From Psychrobacter sp. 1044 (GTDB taxonomy: Bacteria > Pseudomonadota > Gammaproteobacteria > Pseudomonadales > Moraxellaceae): a DNA stretch of 64,000 bases. The stretch is taken from positions 34,262 through 98,261 of the forward strand of contig NZ_CAJHAZ010000013.1 of the NCBI RefSeq assembly GCF_904846525.1. The letters are read 5' to 3'. Under the pieces are notes generated by a model. That model searched no databases. It was not told the origin of the DNA and saw only the letters and a list, made by a program, of their open reading frames with translations. The position numbers were made by a program, and so were the translations under genes. Shown here in pieces: positions 1 through 8,797 of this stretch (position 1 is the first letter of the stretch; the number at the start of each line of letters is the position of its first letter).

Positions 1-1275
1 ATAATGCGCCGCATAGCCGTCAATTTTTAATGGTGGCTCAGCATAATCAGGCTGCTCTTGCCACTGGCTAAAGCTGTTTGGTTCATAATGCGGGCGACTG
101 CCATAGTTATCATCGACACGGCCTTGACCATCACGATGATTGCTCATCACAGGGCAACGCGGCTTATTTACCGGAATCTGTTGATGATTGACACCGACAC
201 GATAACGCTGAGCATCGGCATAGTTAACCAAGCGGTTTTGTAGCATTTTATCTGGTGAAACGCTGATACCCGGTACCAAATTACTTGGGGCAAATGCAGC
301 TTGTTCCACATCAACAAAGTAGTTGTCAGAGTTTTTATTTAATTCAAACTCACCCACTTCAATCAGCGGATAATCCCCTTTTGGCCATACTTTGGTCAAG
401 TCAAACGGATGATAAGGAACGGTATCCGCCTCAGCTTCTGGCATGATTTGCACATACATTTTCCATTTAGGAAAATCACCATTTTCGATGGCATCGTACA
501 AGTCTTTTTGATGACTCTCACGATCAGAACCAACCACCTCTGCCGCTTCTGCATCGGTCAAGTTCTTAATGCCTTGTTGCGTACGGAAATGGAATTTTAC
601 CCAAAAACGTTCTTTGGCTTCGTTCCAAAAACTATACGTGTGCGAGCCAAAACCATGCATATTTCTGTACGAGGCTGGCAGACCGCGATCACTCATAACG
701 ATAGTAACTTGATGTAAGGCTTCAGGTAATAAAGTCCAAAAGTCCCAGTTGTTGGTCGCCGAACGCATATTGGTACGTGGATCACGTTTGACGGCTTTGT
801 TTAGGTCTGGGAATTTGCGCGGATCACGTAAAAAGAACACAGGTGTATTATTTCCCACCATATCCCAGTTACCTTCTTCGGTGTAGAATTTCAAAGCAAA
901 TCCGCGAATGTCACGCTCGGCATCAGCTGCGCCGCGCTCACCTGCTACGGTACTAAAGCGCGCAAACATCTCAGTCTGCTTACCCACTTCGCTAAAAATA
1001 TCCGCACGGGTATATTTAGTGATGTCATTGGTCACGGTAAAAGTACCAAATGCGCCAGAACCTTTGGCATGCATACGGCGCTCTGGAATCACTTCACGGA
1101 CGAAATTTCCTAACTTTTCATTGAGCCAAACATCTTGCGCCAATAATGGGCCGCGTTTGCCTGCAGTCATGCTGTTTTGATTGTCTGCCACTGGTGCGCC
1201 ATTGCCCATGGTCAATTGGGTCGGTGCGTAAGGACATTTTTTATCGCTCATATCGTTGTTTATGTCGTTGCTCAT
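1..1275 (-). CDS. katA: Catalase (clade 3 type), 3' end outside the window
   Basis: Haem catalase that breaks down hydrogen peroxide to water and oxygen in the cytoplasm. The first 425 codons are visible; the remaining C-terminus runs off the left edge. The distal haem histidine lies in [13 protein letters not shown], the distal asparagine in [13 protein letters not shown], and the proximal haem tyrosine in [14 protein letters not shown]. The start ATG at 1275 has AGGAG seven bases upstream; an in-frame ATG at 1281 sits too close to that site. The gene looks monocistronic, with 388 bp of non-coding DNA upstream. Family identity is secure; OxyR control would be usual but I see no proof of it here. 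Confidence 0.96.
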   Translation of the reverse strand, partial: MSNDINNDMSDKKCPYAPTQLTMGNGAPVADNQNSMTAGKRGPLLAQDVWLNEKLGNFVREVIPERRMHAKGSGAFGTFTVTNDITKYTRADIFSEVGKQTEMFARFSTVAGERGAADAERDIRGFALKFYTEEGNWDMVGNNTPVFFLRDPRKFPDLNKAVKRDPRTNMRSATNNWDFWTLLPEALHQVTIVMSDRGLPASYRNMHGFGSHTYSFWNEAKERFWVKFHFRTQQGIKNLTDAEAAEVVGSDRESHQKDLYDAIENGDFPKWKMYVQIMPEAEADTVPYHPFDLTKVWPKGDYPLIEVGEFELNKNSDNYFVDVEQAAFAPSNLVPGISVSPDKMLQNRLVNYADAQRYRVGVNHQQIPVNKPRCPVMSNHRDGQGRVDDNYGSRPHYEPNSFSQWQEQPDYAEPPLKIDGYAAHY

Positions 1276-1663
1276 AGTCATACTCCTGTGAATAGCAAAT
1301 GGATTAAAGTACAAAACCTATTCTGAATACGCTTCTATTAATAGTTCCAGAATAGTTGTCAGCTTGTTCGAAAAACGGTTTGTTTTTTTCATAGTAATGT
1401 CTAATGACAGTCATGTTCTGTGGTTAGATACTATTACAACCCATTACCATTGATTTGTATAATTAATTAATTACATGCTTTCGTTTTGTTTTTCATAACC
1501 ACTTAACTTGTTTTCTACTCATCCAAATACTTTATTCCTTAGGATGATTGTTATTAACAACGATAAATATTAACAGTGCAACTACTCTCTATGAGCCTTG
1601 CTATCACTTTTTTAAAGCGAATTGACCATATTAAATAGAGCTTAATTAAATACCACAGAGCCA
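1276..1663. other. Intergenic region upstream of katA
   Basis: AT-rich non-coding stretch between the catalase start and the end of the thioesterase gene, so it should hold the katA promoter. The only clear structure is a 13-bp perfect palindrome at 1548-1560 (TTGTTA-T-TAACAA), about 270 bp upstream of katA, of unknown meaning. No convincing ORF. Confidence 0.6.
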
Positions 1664-2482
1664 TTAACGCGGCATCGGACGAATGGTCAAAATTTGCTCA
1701 CTACGACCAAAAGGGCCATTGATGTCATGCAACACAGCGCTCGTTAAGCCAATGCCATCATTGCCATACTGCTGCACCGCTTCGATGCCAAGCCAGCGAC
1801 CTTGCGGCGCGCGATGCATATGAATTTGCAAATCCGTATTGGGAAACATCCATTCTAATTCTGACAAGCCAAGCCCAAGTCGCGGCACAACGCCATTGGC
1901 CGTATCGACCATGCCCAATAGATGCACCAAGTCATCAGTTGGCTTGCCCTCGATCATATCCACATCGTTAGTAATCCAGACCATACCGCGTCCTGGGCGA
2001 CGCTGCGTATCATCAGCGACCAAGCGCACACTCTCAATAAACCCGCCCGGCCAGCCTTTCATGTCTTCCCAGATGGGCAATTCTTCGGGCTTATGTACCG
2101 CTTTTTGGTCTTCAGTACCTGCAATCTCGCTGGTATCTTGGGTCATTAGACGCCATGCCCGCGCAATAATTGCATCACGACCGCGACTGCTCATGACTGC
2201 TTCAATCAGCTCAATGGTCTTGCCCGGACGAATACAACGCGTGGTAATGGTAAAGTCATCAAGCGGTATTAATCCTAAAATGTCTAGGCTAATGCGAGCG
2301 ATACGCATGTTTTCTTGCGGCGCATAACCGTTGAGCTCAGCCGTGAGCAATCCTGTCGCTGGCGCCATATGCTGTTCATGCTCATTCCAAGCGCCTTGGG
2401 CATGCTTGGTTGGCTGATAATGTGCGACGTTGACGCCGTCTTCTCGCTGTTCGCGTTTGATAAAGTTATAATAAGCTGACAT
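1664..2482 (-). CDS. Acyl-CoA thioesterase-like double hot-dog protein
   Basis: Predicted thioesterase of 272 aa with two hot-dog-like halves, probably hydrolysing an acyl-CoA in the cytoplasm. The first half contains RIARISLDILGLIPLDDF followed by RPGKTIELIEAVMSSRGRD, a pattern typical of TesB-like and 4HBT_3 proteins. The second half (from about residue 160) contains WITNDVDMIEG and DTANGVVPRLG. The start ATG at 2482 has AGGA five bases upstream. It lies 14 bp after a small membrane protein gene and downstream of ispH, so the three are probably co-transcribed. Substrate unknown. Confidence 0.75.
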   Translation of the reverse strand: MSAYYNFIKREQREDGVNVAHYQPTKHAQGAWNEHEQHMAPATGLLTAELNGYAPQENMRIARISLDILGLIPLDDFTITTRCIRPGKTIELIEAVMSSRGRDAIIARAWRLMTQDTSEIAGTEDQKAVHKPEELPIWEDMKGWPGGFIESVRLVADDTQRRPGRGMVWITNDVDMIEGKPTDDLVHLLGMVDTANGVVPRLGLGLSELEWMFPNTDLQIHMHRAPQGRWLGIEAVQQYGNDGIGLTSAVLHDINGPFGRSEQILTIRPMPR

Positions 2483-2496
2483 GACTGTCCTATGAT

Positions 2497-2742
2497 TTAT
2501 TTGATAAGCTCTTGTTGTTTTAACTTAAGAACCTGTCGACTCTTAATGACAAAAAATAATGCAACGACCATCGCGGCAATTAATACGCCATAAAAAACAT
2601 TCTTTTCTCGCATAAAATGCAGAATATTACTGCCCAACACGAATCCCACCACCACGATGACAAACAAATTCACTTTCAATTGTTTGTTAACCTCAGCGAG
2701 AGTGGCTTCTGCCAATACAAATCCTTTTTTTTGCTTTTTCAT
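2497..2742 (-). CDS. Small membrane protein, unknown function
   Basis: An 81-aa protein with a basic N-terminus (MKKQKKGF) and two hydrophobic segments, LFVIVVVGFVLGSNIL at about 26-41 and VLIAAMVVALFFVI at about 53-66, followed by a charged tail. It is most likely an inner-membrane protein with two transmembrane helices. It sits 52 bp after ispH and 14 bp before the thioesterase gene, in the same direction, which suggests an operon. I do not recognise a family. Confidence 0.65.
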   Translation of the reverse strand: MKKQKKGFVLAEATLAEVNKQLKVNLFVIVVVGFVLGSNILHFMREKNVFYGVLIAAMVVALFFVIKSRQVLKLKQQELIK

Positions 2743-2794
2743 TTTGCGTTACCTACTATACGTTACCTATTAGATGTCTTGTACAAAGCCTTAT

Positions 2795-3751
2795 CTACTT
2801 ACCCATTTGGGTGACTGGGATACGCAAGGCTTTAGGCAGACTGAAGGTGACATTTTCTTCGATCCCTGATAGCTCACTCGGTAAATCGCCACCCCAATCT
2901 TGCAGCTGCTGTAGCACTTCTTGAATCAGTACTTCGGGTGCTGATGCGCCAGCGGTGACGCCGATACTCTGCACACCATCCAACCAGCTTTTATCCATCT
3001 CACTGGCATTGTCGATTAAATACGCACGGCAATTCATCCGCTCAGCCAGCTCACGCAGACGATTAGAATTGGATGAATTGGGCGAGCCAACCACCAAGAC
3101 CACCTCACAGCGACTGGCTAAGTCTTTTACCGCATCTTGGCGGTTTTGCGTGGCATAACAGATATCGTCTTTGCGCGGACCTTGGATACTAGGGAATTTT
3201 TCACGCAGTGCATCGATGACGCGCGCTGTGTCATCCATAGATAAGGTCGTTTGGGTAACAAATGCCAAACGTTCGGCATTTTGTACGCTCAATGCTGCCA
3301 CATCGGCTTCGTTTTCAACCAAATGAATGTGACCGCCGTGGCGACGGTTAAAGCGCCCCATCGTGCCTTCCACTTCGGGATGTCCAGCGTGCCCAATCAA
3401 TACCGCATCCATACCCTCTTGCGCAAATTTAGCGACTTCGATATGTACCTTAGTGACCAGCGGACAAGTGGCATCAAATACGGTCAAATCGCGGCGTTCA
3501 GCCTCATCTTCGACAGCTTTTGATACACCATGAGCAGAAAAAATAACGATAGAGCCATCTGGCACTTCATGAAGTTCTTCCACAAAGACTGCACCGCGAT
3601 TGGCCAAATCAGAGACGACAAATTTATTATGCACCACCTCGTGACGGACATAAATGGGCGGTTCAAAACGTGTCAATGCTTCGTTCACAATCGCAATCGC
3701 GCGATCCACACCAGCACAAAATCCACGTGGATTGGCAAGATAAATTTGCAT
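2795..3751 (-). CDS. ispH: 4-hydroxy-3-methylbut-2-enyl diphosphate reductase
   Basis: IspH (LytB), the [4Fe-4S] enzyme of the last step of the MEP isoprenoid pathway, making IPP and DMAPP. The N-terminus [19 protein letters not shown] carries the first cluster cysteine; the other expected cysteines lie in [11 protein letters not shown] and [11 protein letters not shown]. The [10 protein letters not shown] and [10 protein letters not shown] motifs are also present. I chose the ATG at 3751 because IspH proteins start at this point and an AGG lies seven bases upstream; an in-frame ATG at 3766 has no ribosome site. The protein is 318 aa, normal for the family. Confidence 0.97.
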   Translation of the reverse strand: MQIYLANPRGFCAGVDRAIAIVNEALTRFEPPIYVRHEVVHNKFVVSDLANRGAVFVEELHEVPDGSIVIFSAHGVSKAVEDEAERRDLTVFDATCPLVTKVHIEVAKFAQEGMDAVLIGHAGHPEVEGTMGRFNRRHGGHIHLVENEADVAALSVQNAERLAFVTQTTLSMDDTARVIDALREKFPSIQGPRKDDICYATQNRQDAVKDLASRCEVVLVVGSPNSSNSNRLRELAERMNCRAYLIDNASEMDKSWLDGVQSIGVTAGASAPEVLIQEVLQQLQDWGGDLPSELSGIEENVTFSLPKALRIPVTQMGK

Positions 3752-4233
3752 AAGAGGGCCTATCATTAGATAATTTATTATTAAAGCTTAAATACACAAC
3801 ATTACTGTCAAAAGCTTTAATTCAAAAATTGGGATGAATTCATTACGCTACTTTAGCATAATTTACTTTTATTGCCTTTGAAAATAGCACGGTACTAGAG
3901 GCTGTTTTAACTAGAAGCACACACATATTCATACGTTCAAAGTATTTATCCATAGTGGCAGCGTTAACTGCACTTAATGCACCAAAAATGTGATTTATAC
4001 TAAGTCGCCCTATACCATCTTTACACCGCTTCGATGATAACGACTGGTCAAAGGCGGCTTTAATTAAAATAAAAACCACAAAAGCAGTTTATAATAGTGC
4101 ATCGATGACAATGTCTATCGCCATAAATGATGGCGATTTTTCTTTTTACCAGTTTTGAATTGTTTACTAAAAAAGCTTTGGCTCTTTTACTCGCACAGAT
4201 TTGACTAGCACACACTCCATTAGGACACATTGT
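3752..4233. other. Divergent ispH-gmk intergenic region
   Basis: Non-coding region between divergent ispH and gmk, so both promoters should lie here. It contains a TATAAT at 4090-4095 and a terminator-like hairpin at 4117-4141 just before gmk. A 78-codon open frame on the minus strand (3843-4079) shows no recognisable protein and is probably chance. Confidence 0.6.
4117..4147 (+). terminator. Terminator-like hairpin in the gmk leader
   Basis: Perfect 8-bp stem ATCGCCAT/ATGGCGAT (4117-4124 and 4130-4137) with a 5-nt loop, followed by TTTTTCTTTTT. It lies about 20 nt after the likely transcription start set by the TATAAT at 4090 and 90 nt before the gmk start, so it could act as a leader attenuator. 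Confidence 0.55.
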
Positions 4234-4860
4234 ATGACAGGTTCATTATTTATTATTACCGCCGCCTCAGGTACGGGCAAAACCTCACTGGTAAAGCAGC
4301 TACTTGCCACGACTAATGACTTAACCGTCAGCGTATCACACACCACGCGCACGCCACGTCCCGGCGAGATTGATGGTCACCATTATCATTTTACCGACGT
4401 CGAAAACTTTGTGACTGCCATCGGTGAAAACAAGTTTTTAGAACATGCTGAGGTCTTTGGTAATTACTATGGTACCTCGGAGCAAAGTGTGCGGACGCAG
4501 TTAGAAGCAGGCGTCGATGTTATTTTAGAGATTGATTGGCAGGGCGCACTACAAGTCAAAAAAATCTTTACTGACGCCATTATGATTTTTATTTTACCGC
4601 CAAGTATTGCCACTTTACGTCAGCGTCTATCGACGCGTGGGCAAGATACTATGGAGGTAATAGAGCAACGTCTGGCTGGCGCAGTGACTGAGATGGCGCA
4701 ATATGTCCATTTTGATTTCGTGATTATTAATGACAATTTTGAGGTCGCTTTAACTGAGCTAAAAGCCATTATCGTGGCGGACAGGCAGACGCTTAAGCGT
4801 CAACAGCAGCGGTATCATCGCACCATCAGCAATTTACTTAGCAATAAAGTAGAAGAGTAA
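4234..4860 (+). CDS. gmk: Guanylate kinase
   Basis: Phosphorylates GMP to GDP with ATP, in purine nucleotide synthesis. The P-loop is [10 protein letters not shown] at residues 10-19, and [11 protein letters not shown] and the GHHYHF segment form the GMP-binding region; [15 protein letters not shown] is also typical. I chose the ATG at 4234, which has AGGA eight bases upstream, over a TTG at 4201 in the same frame; this gives 208 aa, normal length. It opens the plus-strand run gmk, rpoZ, spoT, ridA, which links GTP supply, RNA polymerase and (p)ppGpp metabolism. Confidence 0.97.
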   Translation: MTGSLFIITAASGTGKTSLVKQLLATTNDLTVSVSHTTRTPRPGEIDGHHYHFTDVENFVTAIGENKFLEHAEVFGNYYGTSEQSVRTQLEAGVDVILEIDWQGALQVKKIFTDAIMIFILPPSIATLRQRLSTRGQDTMEVIEQRLAGAVTEMAQYVHFDFVIINDNFEVALTELKAIIVADRQTLKRQQQRYHRTISNLLSNKVEE

Positions 4861-4958
4861 AGCAAGAACGAAATACTACTGTCAACTCAGTCGATGAGCG
4901 CTTATTAATAGATACGTTAATAGACACGTAAAAAGCAACTACGCGGCTGGGCAAAAAA

Positions 4959-4967
4959 TGCTATAAT
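4959..4967 (+). promoter_or_regulatory. Extended -10 promoter element upstream of rpoZ
   Basis: TGCTATAAT is a perfect extended -10 (TGn plus TATAAT) about 90 bp before the rpoZ start. No good -35 is visible, which is tolerable with an extended -10. It suggests rpoZ can be transcribed apart from gmk. Confidence 0.5.
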
Positions 4968-5057
4968 GTCTCGCTATCCCCCTTTATATTTTGATATTAT
5001 TTTTATTGAGTGGCGGGCAAGCTCCGTGACTAATAAAAACAACCGAGGTAGCTACAT

Positions 5058-5318
5058 ATGGCACGAGTGACGATTGAAGATTGTTTGGATAATGTTGATA
5101 ATCGCTTTGAACTGATTTTAGTGGCAAGCAAACGTGCACGTCAATTGGCTAAAGGTATCGCTGAACCATTGGTTGATGTGGATAATGACAAGCCTACGGT
5201 ATTGGCATTGCGTGAAATCGCTGCTGGTAAAATCACTCGCGATATCCTAAATCAGCCAGAGCACAACTTTGCCACCAGTTCATTAGATTTGGCACTGTCA
5301 GGCGATCATGGTTTTTAA
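5058..5318 (+). CDS. rpoZ: DNA-directed RNA polymerase omega subunit
   Basis: Omega subunit, which assists assembly and stability of RNA polymerase. The 86-aa protein has the family core [29 protein letters not shown] (quoted in part: residues 1-29) and the [15 protein letters not shown] segment. GAGG lies nine bases before the start. A strong terminator follows at 5427, so spoT downstream has its own promoter. In other bacteria omega contributes to ppGpp binding on the polymerase, which fits its position beside spoT. Confidence 0.96.
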   Translation: MARVTIEDCLDNVDNRFELILVASKRARQLAKGIAEPLVDVDNDKPTVLALREIAAGKITRDILNQPEHNFATSSLDLALSGDHGF

Positions 5319-5730
5319 GACACTGTATTATTAAGATACAGCATTGAAGGTTTGTCGTATGAAGCCTATAAAGCTAACCACTGCCTTATAAGACAAATCT
5401 ACACAGTGATGACATATTGACGAGAGACCACAGCATAGGCTGTGGTTTTTTGGTTGTAATAGCTGGTTGCTGTGATATTGCTTTGATTGTTTTAGTCACC
5501 ATTTATACCTGAAAAACTACCATTGAGTTAGAATTTCTAAATTTTTATAGCACCTGTTCGCTTAGCAGTTGACATTGAATGCGATTTACGATTAATTAGA
5601 GGATGGTCTACCTATTTTTATCTTTTTTCTCGAGATTTTTTATATTTATAGTATTCCAGCATTCATTCAGTCACCATTTACCCGATAGACAGTCAGGCAA
5701 ACAGGTAATGGAAAATAGGATCGTTACTTT
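5319..5730. other. rpoZ-spoT intergenic region
   Basis: Contains the rpoZ terminator (5427-5451) and then AT-rich DNA that should hold the spoT promoter. A TTGACA occurs at 5569-5574 but the hexamer 17 bp later (TTAATT) is only a weak -10. No ORF of interest. Confidence 0.55.
5427..5451 (+). terminator. Rho-independent terminator after rpoZ
   Basis: Perfect 8-bp stem ACCACAGC/GCTGTGGT with an ATAG loop, followed by a run of T. It ends the gmk-rpoZ transcript. Confidence 0.85.
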
Positions 5731-7929
5731 ATGAGTCAAACCTTACCCAAACTCAGCCATCATTTAGTCGATGAGGCTCAATATAATTTACTGCGCTCAG
5801 TAGGTTACCTCACTGCTGCTGAACGCCGTGATATTATTGATGCCTGTGAGTTCGGTGATATTGCGCACATCAAAGATAAGCGTAAATCAGGAGAGCCTTA
5901 TATCACCCACCCGATTGCGGTGGCCGAGATACTGGCAGGTTTTCGTTTGGATCGAGATACGATTATTGCAGCGATTTTGCATGATACGGTCGAAGACACC
6001 GAGGTTAGCGATGAGCAGATTGAGCAGCGCTATGGCAAAATAGTGGCGAGACTGGTCGACGGTGTGACTAAGCTAAAGTCGTCCTCACATAATAAACAGC
6101 AAAATAAAGCAGCCACCTTTCATAAAATTTTGACAGCCACCCTTGCTGACCCACGCGTATTGATTATTAAGCTTGCTGACCGCTTACATAATATGTCGAC
6201 ACTAGATGCGGTACGCCCGGAAAAACAACGCACTACAGCACAAGAAACGTTGGATTTTTATGTACCGTTTGCACGGCTGATGGGGCTTAATGATATTGCC
6301 GATTATATTGAGGTGCTCTGTTACCGTAACCTTGATTCTGACATGTACAACAAACTTTCTGACAAGCTACTACAGCACGGGCTTGGGCGTAACTTTCAAA
6401 GAGAGGCCATCCATCGCTACTTGAGTATTGTCCTCAATAATTTGGGGTTGAATGGTCTGGTCAAAGTTTTAGACAATCGCGTGGTCATCTACCGTCAGTT
6501 TTTTCGCAATCGCGGTGAAATCAATGCTCTACTCCGTCATTATGCCTTTGAGATTGTCCTCGATAATGTCGAAGCCTGTGACAAATTGGCCTATTACTTA
6601 ATTAAAAAATACCAGATTGATGACTCTCATATCGCTGATAATATTCGTCGTCCGCTACCGGGTGGCAATCAATCACTCACGCTTATCTATGAGCGCGATA
6701 ACGATGTCGTCAAAGTGACGATTTTGACCAAGCAAATGCAAAGCGCAGCGCGGCTTGGTGTCATCGGTGCAGAGCATGCCTCAGACGTTAGCCAATCGGT
6801 TATCCAAGCGTCATTACGCAATATGAAAGACTTAGTCGATGAAGACAGCTTAGATGAAAATAGCCCAGACTTTTCAGCGGCAGTCTCTACCATTAATGAG
6901 CTGATGGATTACCTACACTCCAGTAAAATCATCTGCTATAGTCCAAAGGGTCGCGCTTATGAGCTACCACAAGGCGCAACCGCGCTAGACTTTGCTTACG
7001 CTGTCGGACCGATGGTCGGCAATGTAGCCGTTGGCGCCAATATCGATGGTAAAAAAGCCAAACTTGGCACAGTCGTTAAGAATGGGCAGCTGGTTGAAAT
7101 AGAAGTCAATAGCCACTCAGAACCAAAAGCAGAATGGCTGGGATTTGTCGTGACCAATAAAGCGCGTGAAGAGATTTTGCGTTGGTTTAAAGACTTGTCT
7201 CCTGCTGATAAGCAACACCATGGTCAACAAGCCTTAGATCGGGCGCTAAAAACCTATCAAAAAAGTCTCGATGACTTAACTGATAGTGATTGGAAAAATC
7301 TCACTGAATGGCGTGGCTTGACCGAAAAATCCGAACTATTTGAGCAAATAAGCTCTGGTACGTTACTACCACAGCTGGTGGTAACTCGCTTGTTTAGCGA
7401 TGAAGTCAATGATTTACAAGCACAAGAACACAGCGATGATATGACCCAACCACAGCAGCTGATAGTCAATGCGTCTGGGGTTGAGCTTGATTTTGCCAAT
7501 TGTTGTCATCCTATTTATGGTGATCCTATCGTCGGTCATTTGTCCCGTCACGGTCTGGTTGTTCATCGACACAAGTGCTTTTCACTTGACGATATTCGTA
7601 AAGACAATCCTTATCAGGTTATACAACTGCGCTGGCGTAATGACAAGGCTGTAAAACAAGGTGACGCTGGCGAACATGACATAAAAAATACCGGAAAGAT
7701 TCGCTTTCCAGCCTATTTAAAACTATCTATTGCCCTCAGCGACGAACAGATTACTGAAGTCATCTATCATTTACGCCAACTAAATATAGGGGTAGAAAAA
7801 GTAGACGTGCGCAGTAGTGACACCATCATCCATATCATCGTTCGCAGTCGCAATCATCTAGCACAAGGCATTCGCGAGCTACGCTCCTTGCTAGGTTTTC
7901 CAAATATCATCAGGCTGTATCAGCTGTAG
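5731..7929 (+). CDS. spoT: SpoT/RelA-family (p)ppGpp hydrolase with degenerate synthetase domain
   Basis: Long RSH protein (732 aa) that degrades the alarmone (p)ppGpp. The N-terminal HD hydrolase looks intact: H60 in YITHPIAVAE, H84-D85 in AAILHDTVEDT, D150 in KLADRLHNM. The following synthetase domain is strongly diverged: where active enzymes have GYQSLHT this one has GGNQSLTLI (311-319), and the usual EIQIRT is replaced by KVTILTK (328-334). A TGS domain follows at about 400-460, and an ACT-like domain ends the protein. AGGA lies ten bases before the start. I infer a hydrolase-only enzyme, as described for SpoT of related Acinetobacter; (p)ppGpp synthesis would then depend on a RelA elsewhere. 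Confidence 0.93.
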   Translation: MSQTLPKLSHHLVDEAQYNLLRSVGYLTAAERRDIIDACEFGDIAHIKDKRKSGEPYITHPIAVAEILAGFRLDRDTIIAAILHDTVEDTEVSDEQIEQRYGKIVARLVDGVTKLKSSSHNKQQNKAATFHKILTATLADPRVLIIKLADRLHNMSTLDAVRPEKQRTTAQETLDFYVPFARLMGLNDIADYIEVLCYRNLDSDMYNKLSDKLLQHGLGRNFQREAIHRYLSIVLNNLGLNGLVKVLDNRVVIYRQFFRNRGEINALLRHYAFEIVLDNVEACDKLAYYLIKKYQIDDSHIADNIRRPLPGGNQSLTLIYERDNDVVKVTILTKQMQSAARLGVIGAEHASDVSQSVIQASLRNMKDLVDEDSLDENSPDFSAAVSTINELMDYLHSSKIICYSPKGRAYELPQGATALDFAYAVGPMVGNVAVGANIDGKKAKLGTVVKNGQLVEIEVNSHSEPKAEWLGFVVTNKAREEILRWFKDLSPADKQHHGQQALDRALKTYQKSLDDLTDSDWKNLTEWRGLTEKSELFEQISSGTLLPQLVVTRLFSDEVNDLQAQEHSDDMTQPQQLIVNASGVELDFANCCHPIYGDPIVGHLSRHGLVVHRHKCFSLDDIRKDNPYQVIQLRWRNDKAVKQGDAGEHDIKNTGKIRFPAYLKLSIALSDEQITEVIYHLRQLNIGVEKVDVRSSDTIIHIIVRSRNHLAQGIRELRSLLGFPNIIRLYQL

Positions 7930-8077
7930 TGCTGGTAATAAGGTGTAGTGCACGTGATACATTGCCACCAACACTCACTCAATAGAACATTGAATAATGG
8001 ATTTAGAAAATTTTAGAAAGACCTGAAATAATGATAAACTGTGTTTTTTGATTTTTAGCAAATAAACGTAGAGCGTG

Positions 8078-8116
8078 TCATCATTTGCACGGTGAAAAAT
8101 GAAATGTAAATGATGA
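8078..8116. promoter_or_regulatory. Inverted repeat in the ridA leader
   Basis: Arms at 8078-8089 (TCATCATTTGCA) and 8105-8116 (TGTAAATGATGA) match in 11 of 12 positions, separated by 15 bases, about 50 bp before the ridA start. It could be an operator or an RNA hairpin; no T run follows, so it is not a standard terminator. Confidence 0.4.
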
Positions 8117-8167
8117 ATAATGCGCCCTTACCTACCAAACCAGAAAAAGATAAAAAGGATATATAAT

Positions 8168-8548
8168 ATGACTCGTCAAACCATTCAAACTGATAAAGCA
8201 CCTGCTGCCGTTGGTACTTATTCACAAGCCGTCAAAGTCGGTAACACCGTCTATATTTCAGGACAATTGGGTTTTGACCCTGATACCATGGAATTAAAAG
8301 AAGGTTTTAAAGCACAGGCTGAGCAAGTGTTCGAAAACATCAAAGCCATCTGTGAAGCGGCTGGTGGCAGCTTAAATGACGTAGTTAAATTTAACGTGTC
8401 ATTGACTGATTTGAGTGATTTTGCGGCACTAAACGACGTGTTTGTTGCCAATTTGAGCGAGCCATATCCTGCCCGTGCAGCCGTCCAAGTAGCGGCGTTA
8501 CCTAAAGGCGGTGTGGTCGAGATTGAGTCAATTTTATATATTGAGTAA
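8168..8548 (+). CDS. ridA: RidA family reactive enamine/imine deaminase
   Basis: RidA (YjgF/YER057c/UK114) family protein of 126 aa that hydrolyses reactive 2-aminoacrylate-type enamines released by PLP enzymes, protecting cytoplasmic metabolism. It has APAAVGTYSQAVKVGNTVYI, SGQLGFDP, and the C-terminal PYPARAAVQVAALPKGGVVEIE with the conserved substrate-binding arginine. The ATG at 8168 has AAGGA upstream with seven-base spacing; an earlier in-frame ATG at 8120 has none. Placement after spoT is common in the Moraxellaceae. A hairpin at 8651 follows. Confidence 0.95.
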   Translation: MTRQTIQTDKAPAAVGTYSQAVKVGNTVYISGQLGFDPDTMELKEGFKAQAEQVFENIKAICEAAGGSLNDVVKFNVSLTDLSDFAALNDVFVANLSEPYPARAAVQVAALPKGGVVEIESILYIE

Positions 8549-8650
8549 CTTAAGCCGTATCATCATATAAATGGTAAGGCTTAATACATAGACGTACTTA
8601 ATTCTCAAGTCGTTACGTCAAAAAAGCTACTGCTAAAAGGTAAGGCCAGA

Positions 8651-8680
8651 GTAAGCCCAAATATCACTATTTGGGCTTAC
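8651..8680 (+). terminator. Strong hairpin after ridA
   Basis: Perfect 13-bp stem (8651-8663 and 8668-8680) with a TCAC loop, about 100 bp after ridA. The following sequence is only moderately T-rich, so it may be a terminator or an RNA-stabilising hairpin. Confidence 0.6.
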
Positions 8681-8710
8681 TGCTATTATTCTTATCAATA
8701 TTACGATCTA

Positions 8711-8785
8711 GTTATCTAAAAGCTGGTTATCTAAAGTCCATTTACCTAAAAACTGTTTATCCAAAAACCATTTACCTGAAAACTA
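8711..8785. repeat. Five imperfect 15-bp tandem units upstream of priA
   Basis: Five consecutive 15-base units starting at 8711, 8726, 8741, 8756 and 8771, each with a core like TTATCTAAA or TTACCTGAA. The array ends 12 bp before the priA start codon. It contains in-frame stops, so it is not coding. See findings. Confidence 0.75.
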
Positions 8786-8797
8786 GGAACGCATTCT

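Noticed and set aside
3843..4079. 78-codon minus-strand frame between ispH and gmk
   Set aside because: No ribosome site, no recognisable protein pattern, and it fills a region that should hold two divergent promoters. A decayed gene fragment cannot be excluded.
8711..8785. 15-bp array before priA considered as a coding extension of PriA
   Set aside because: The array is in frame but contains TAA stops in the first units, and PriA already begins at its normal N-terminus.
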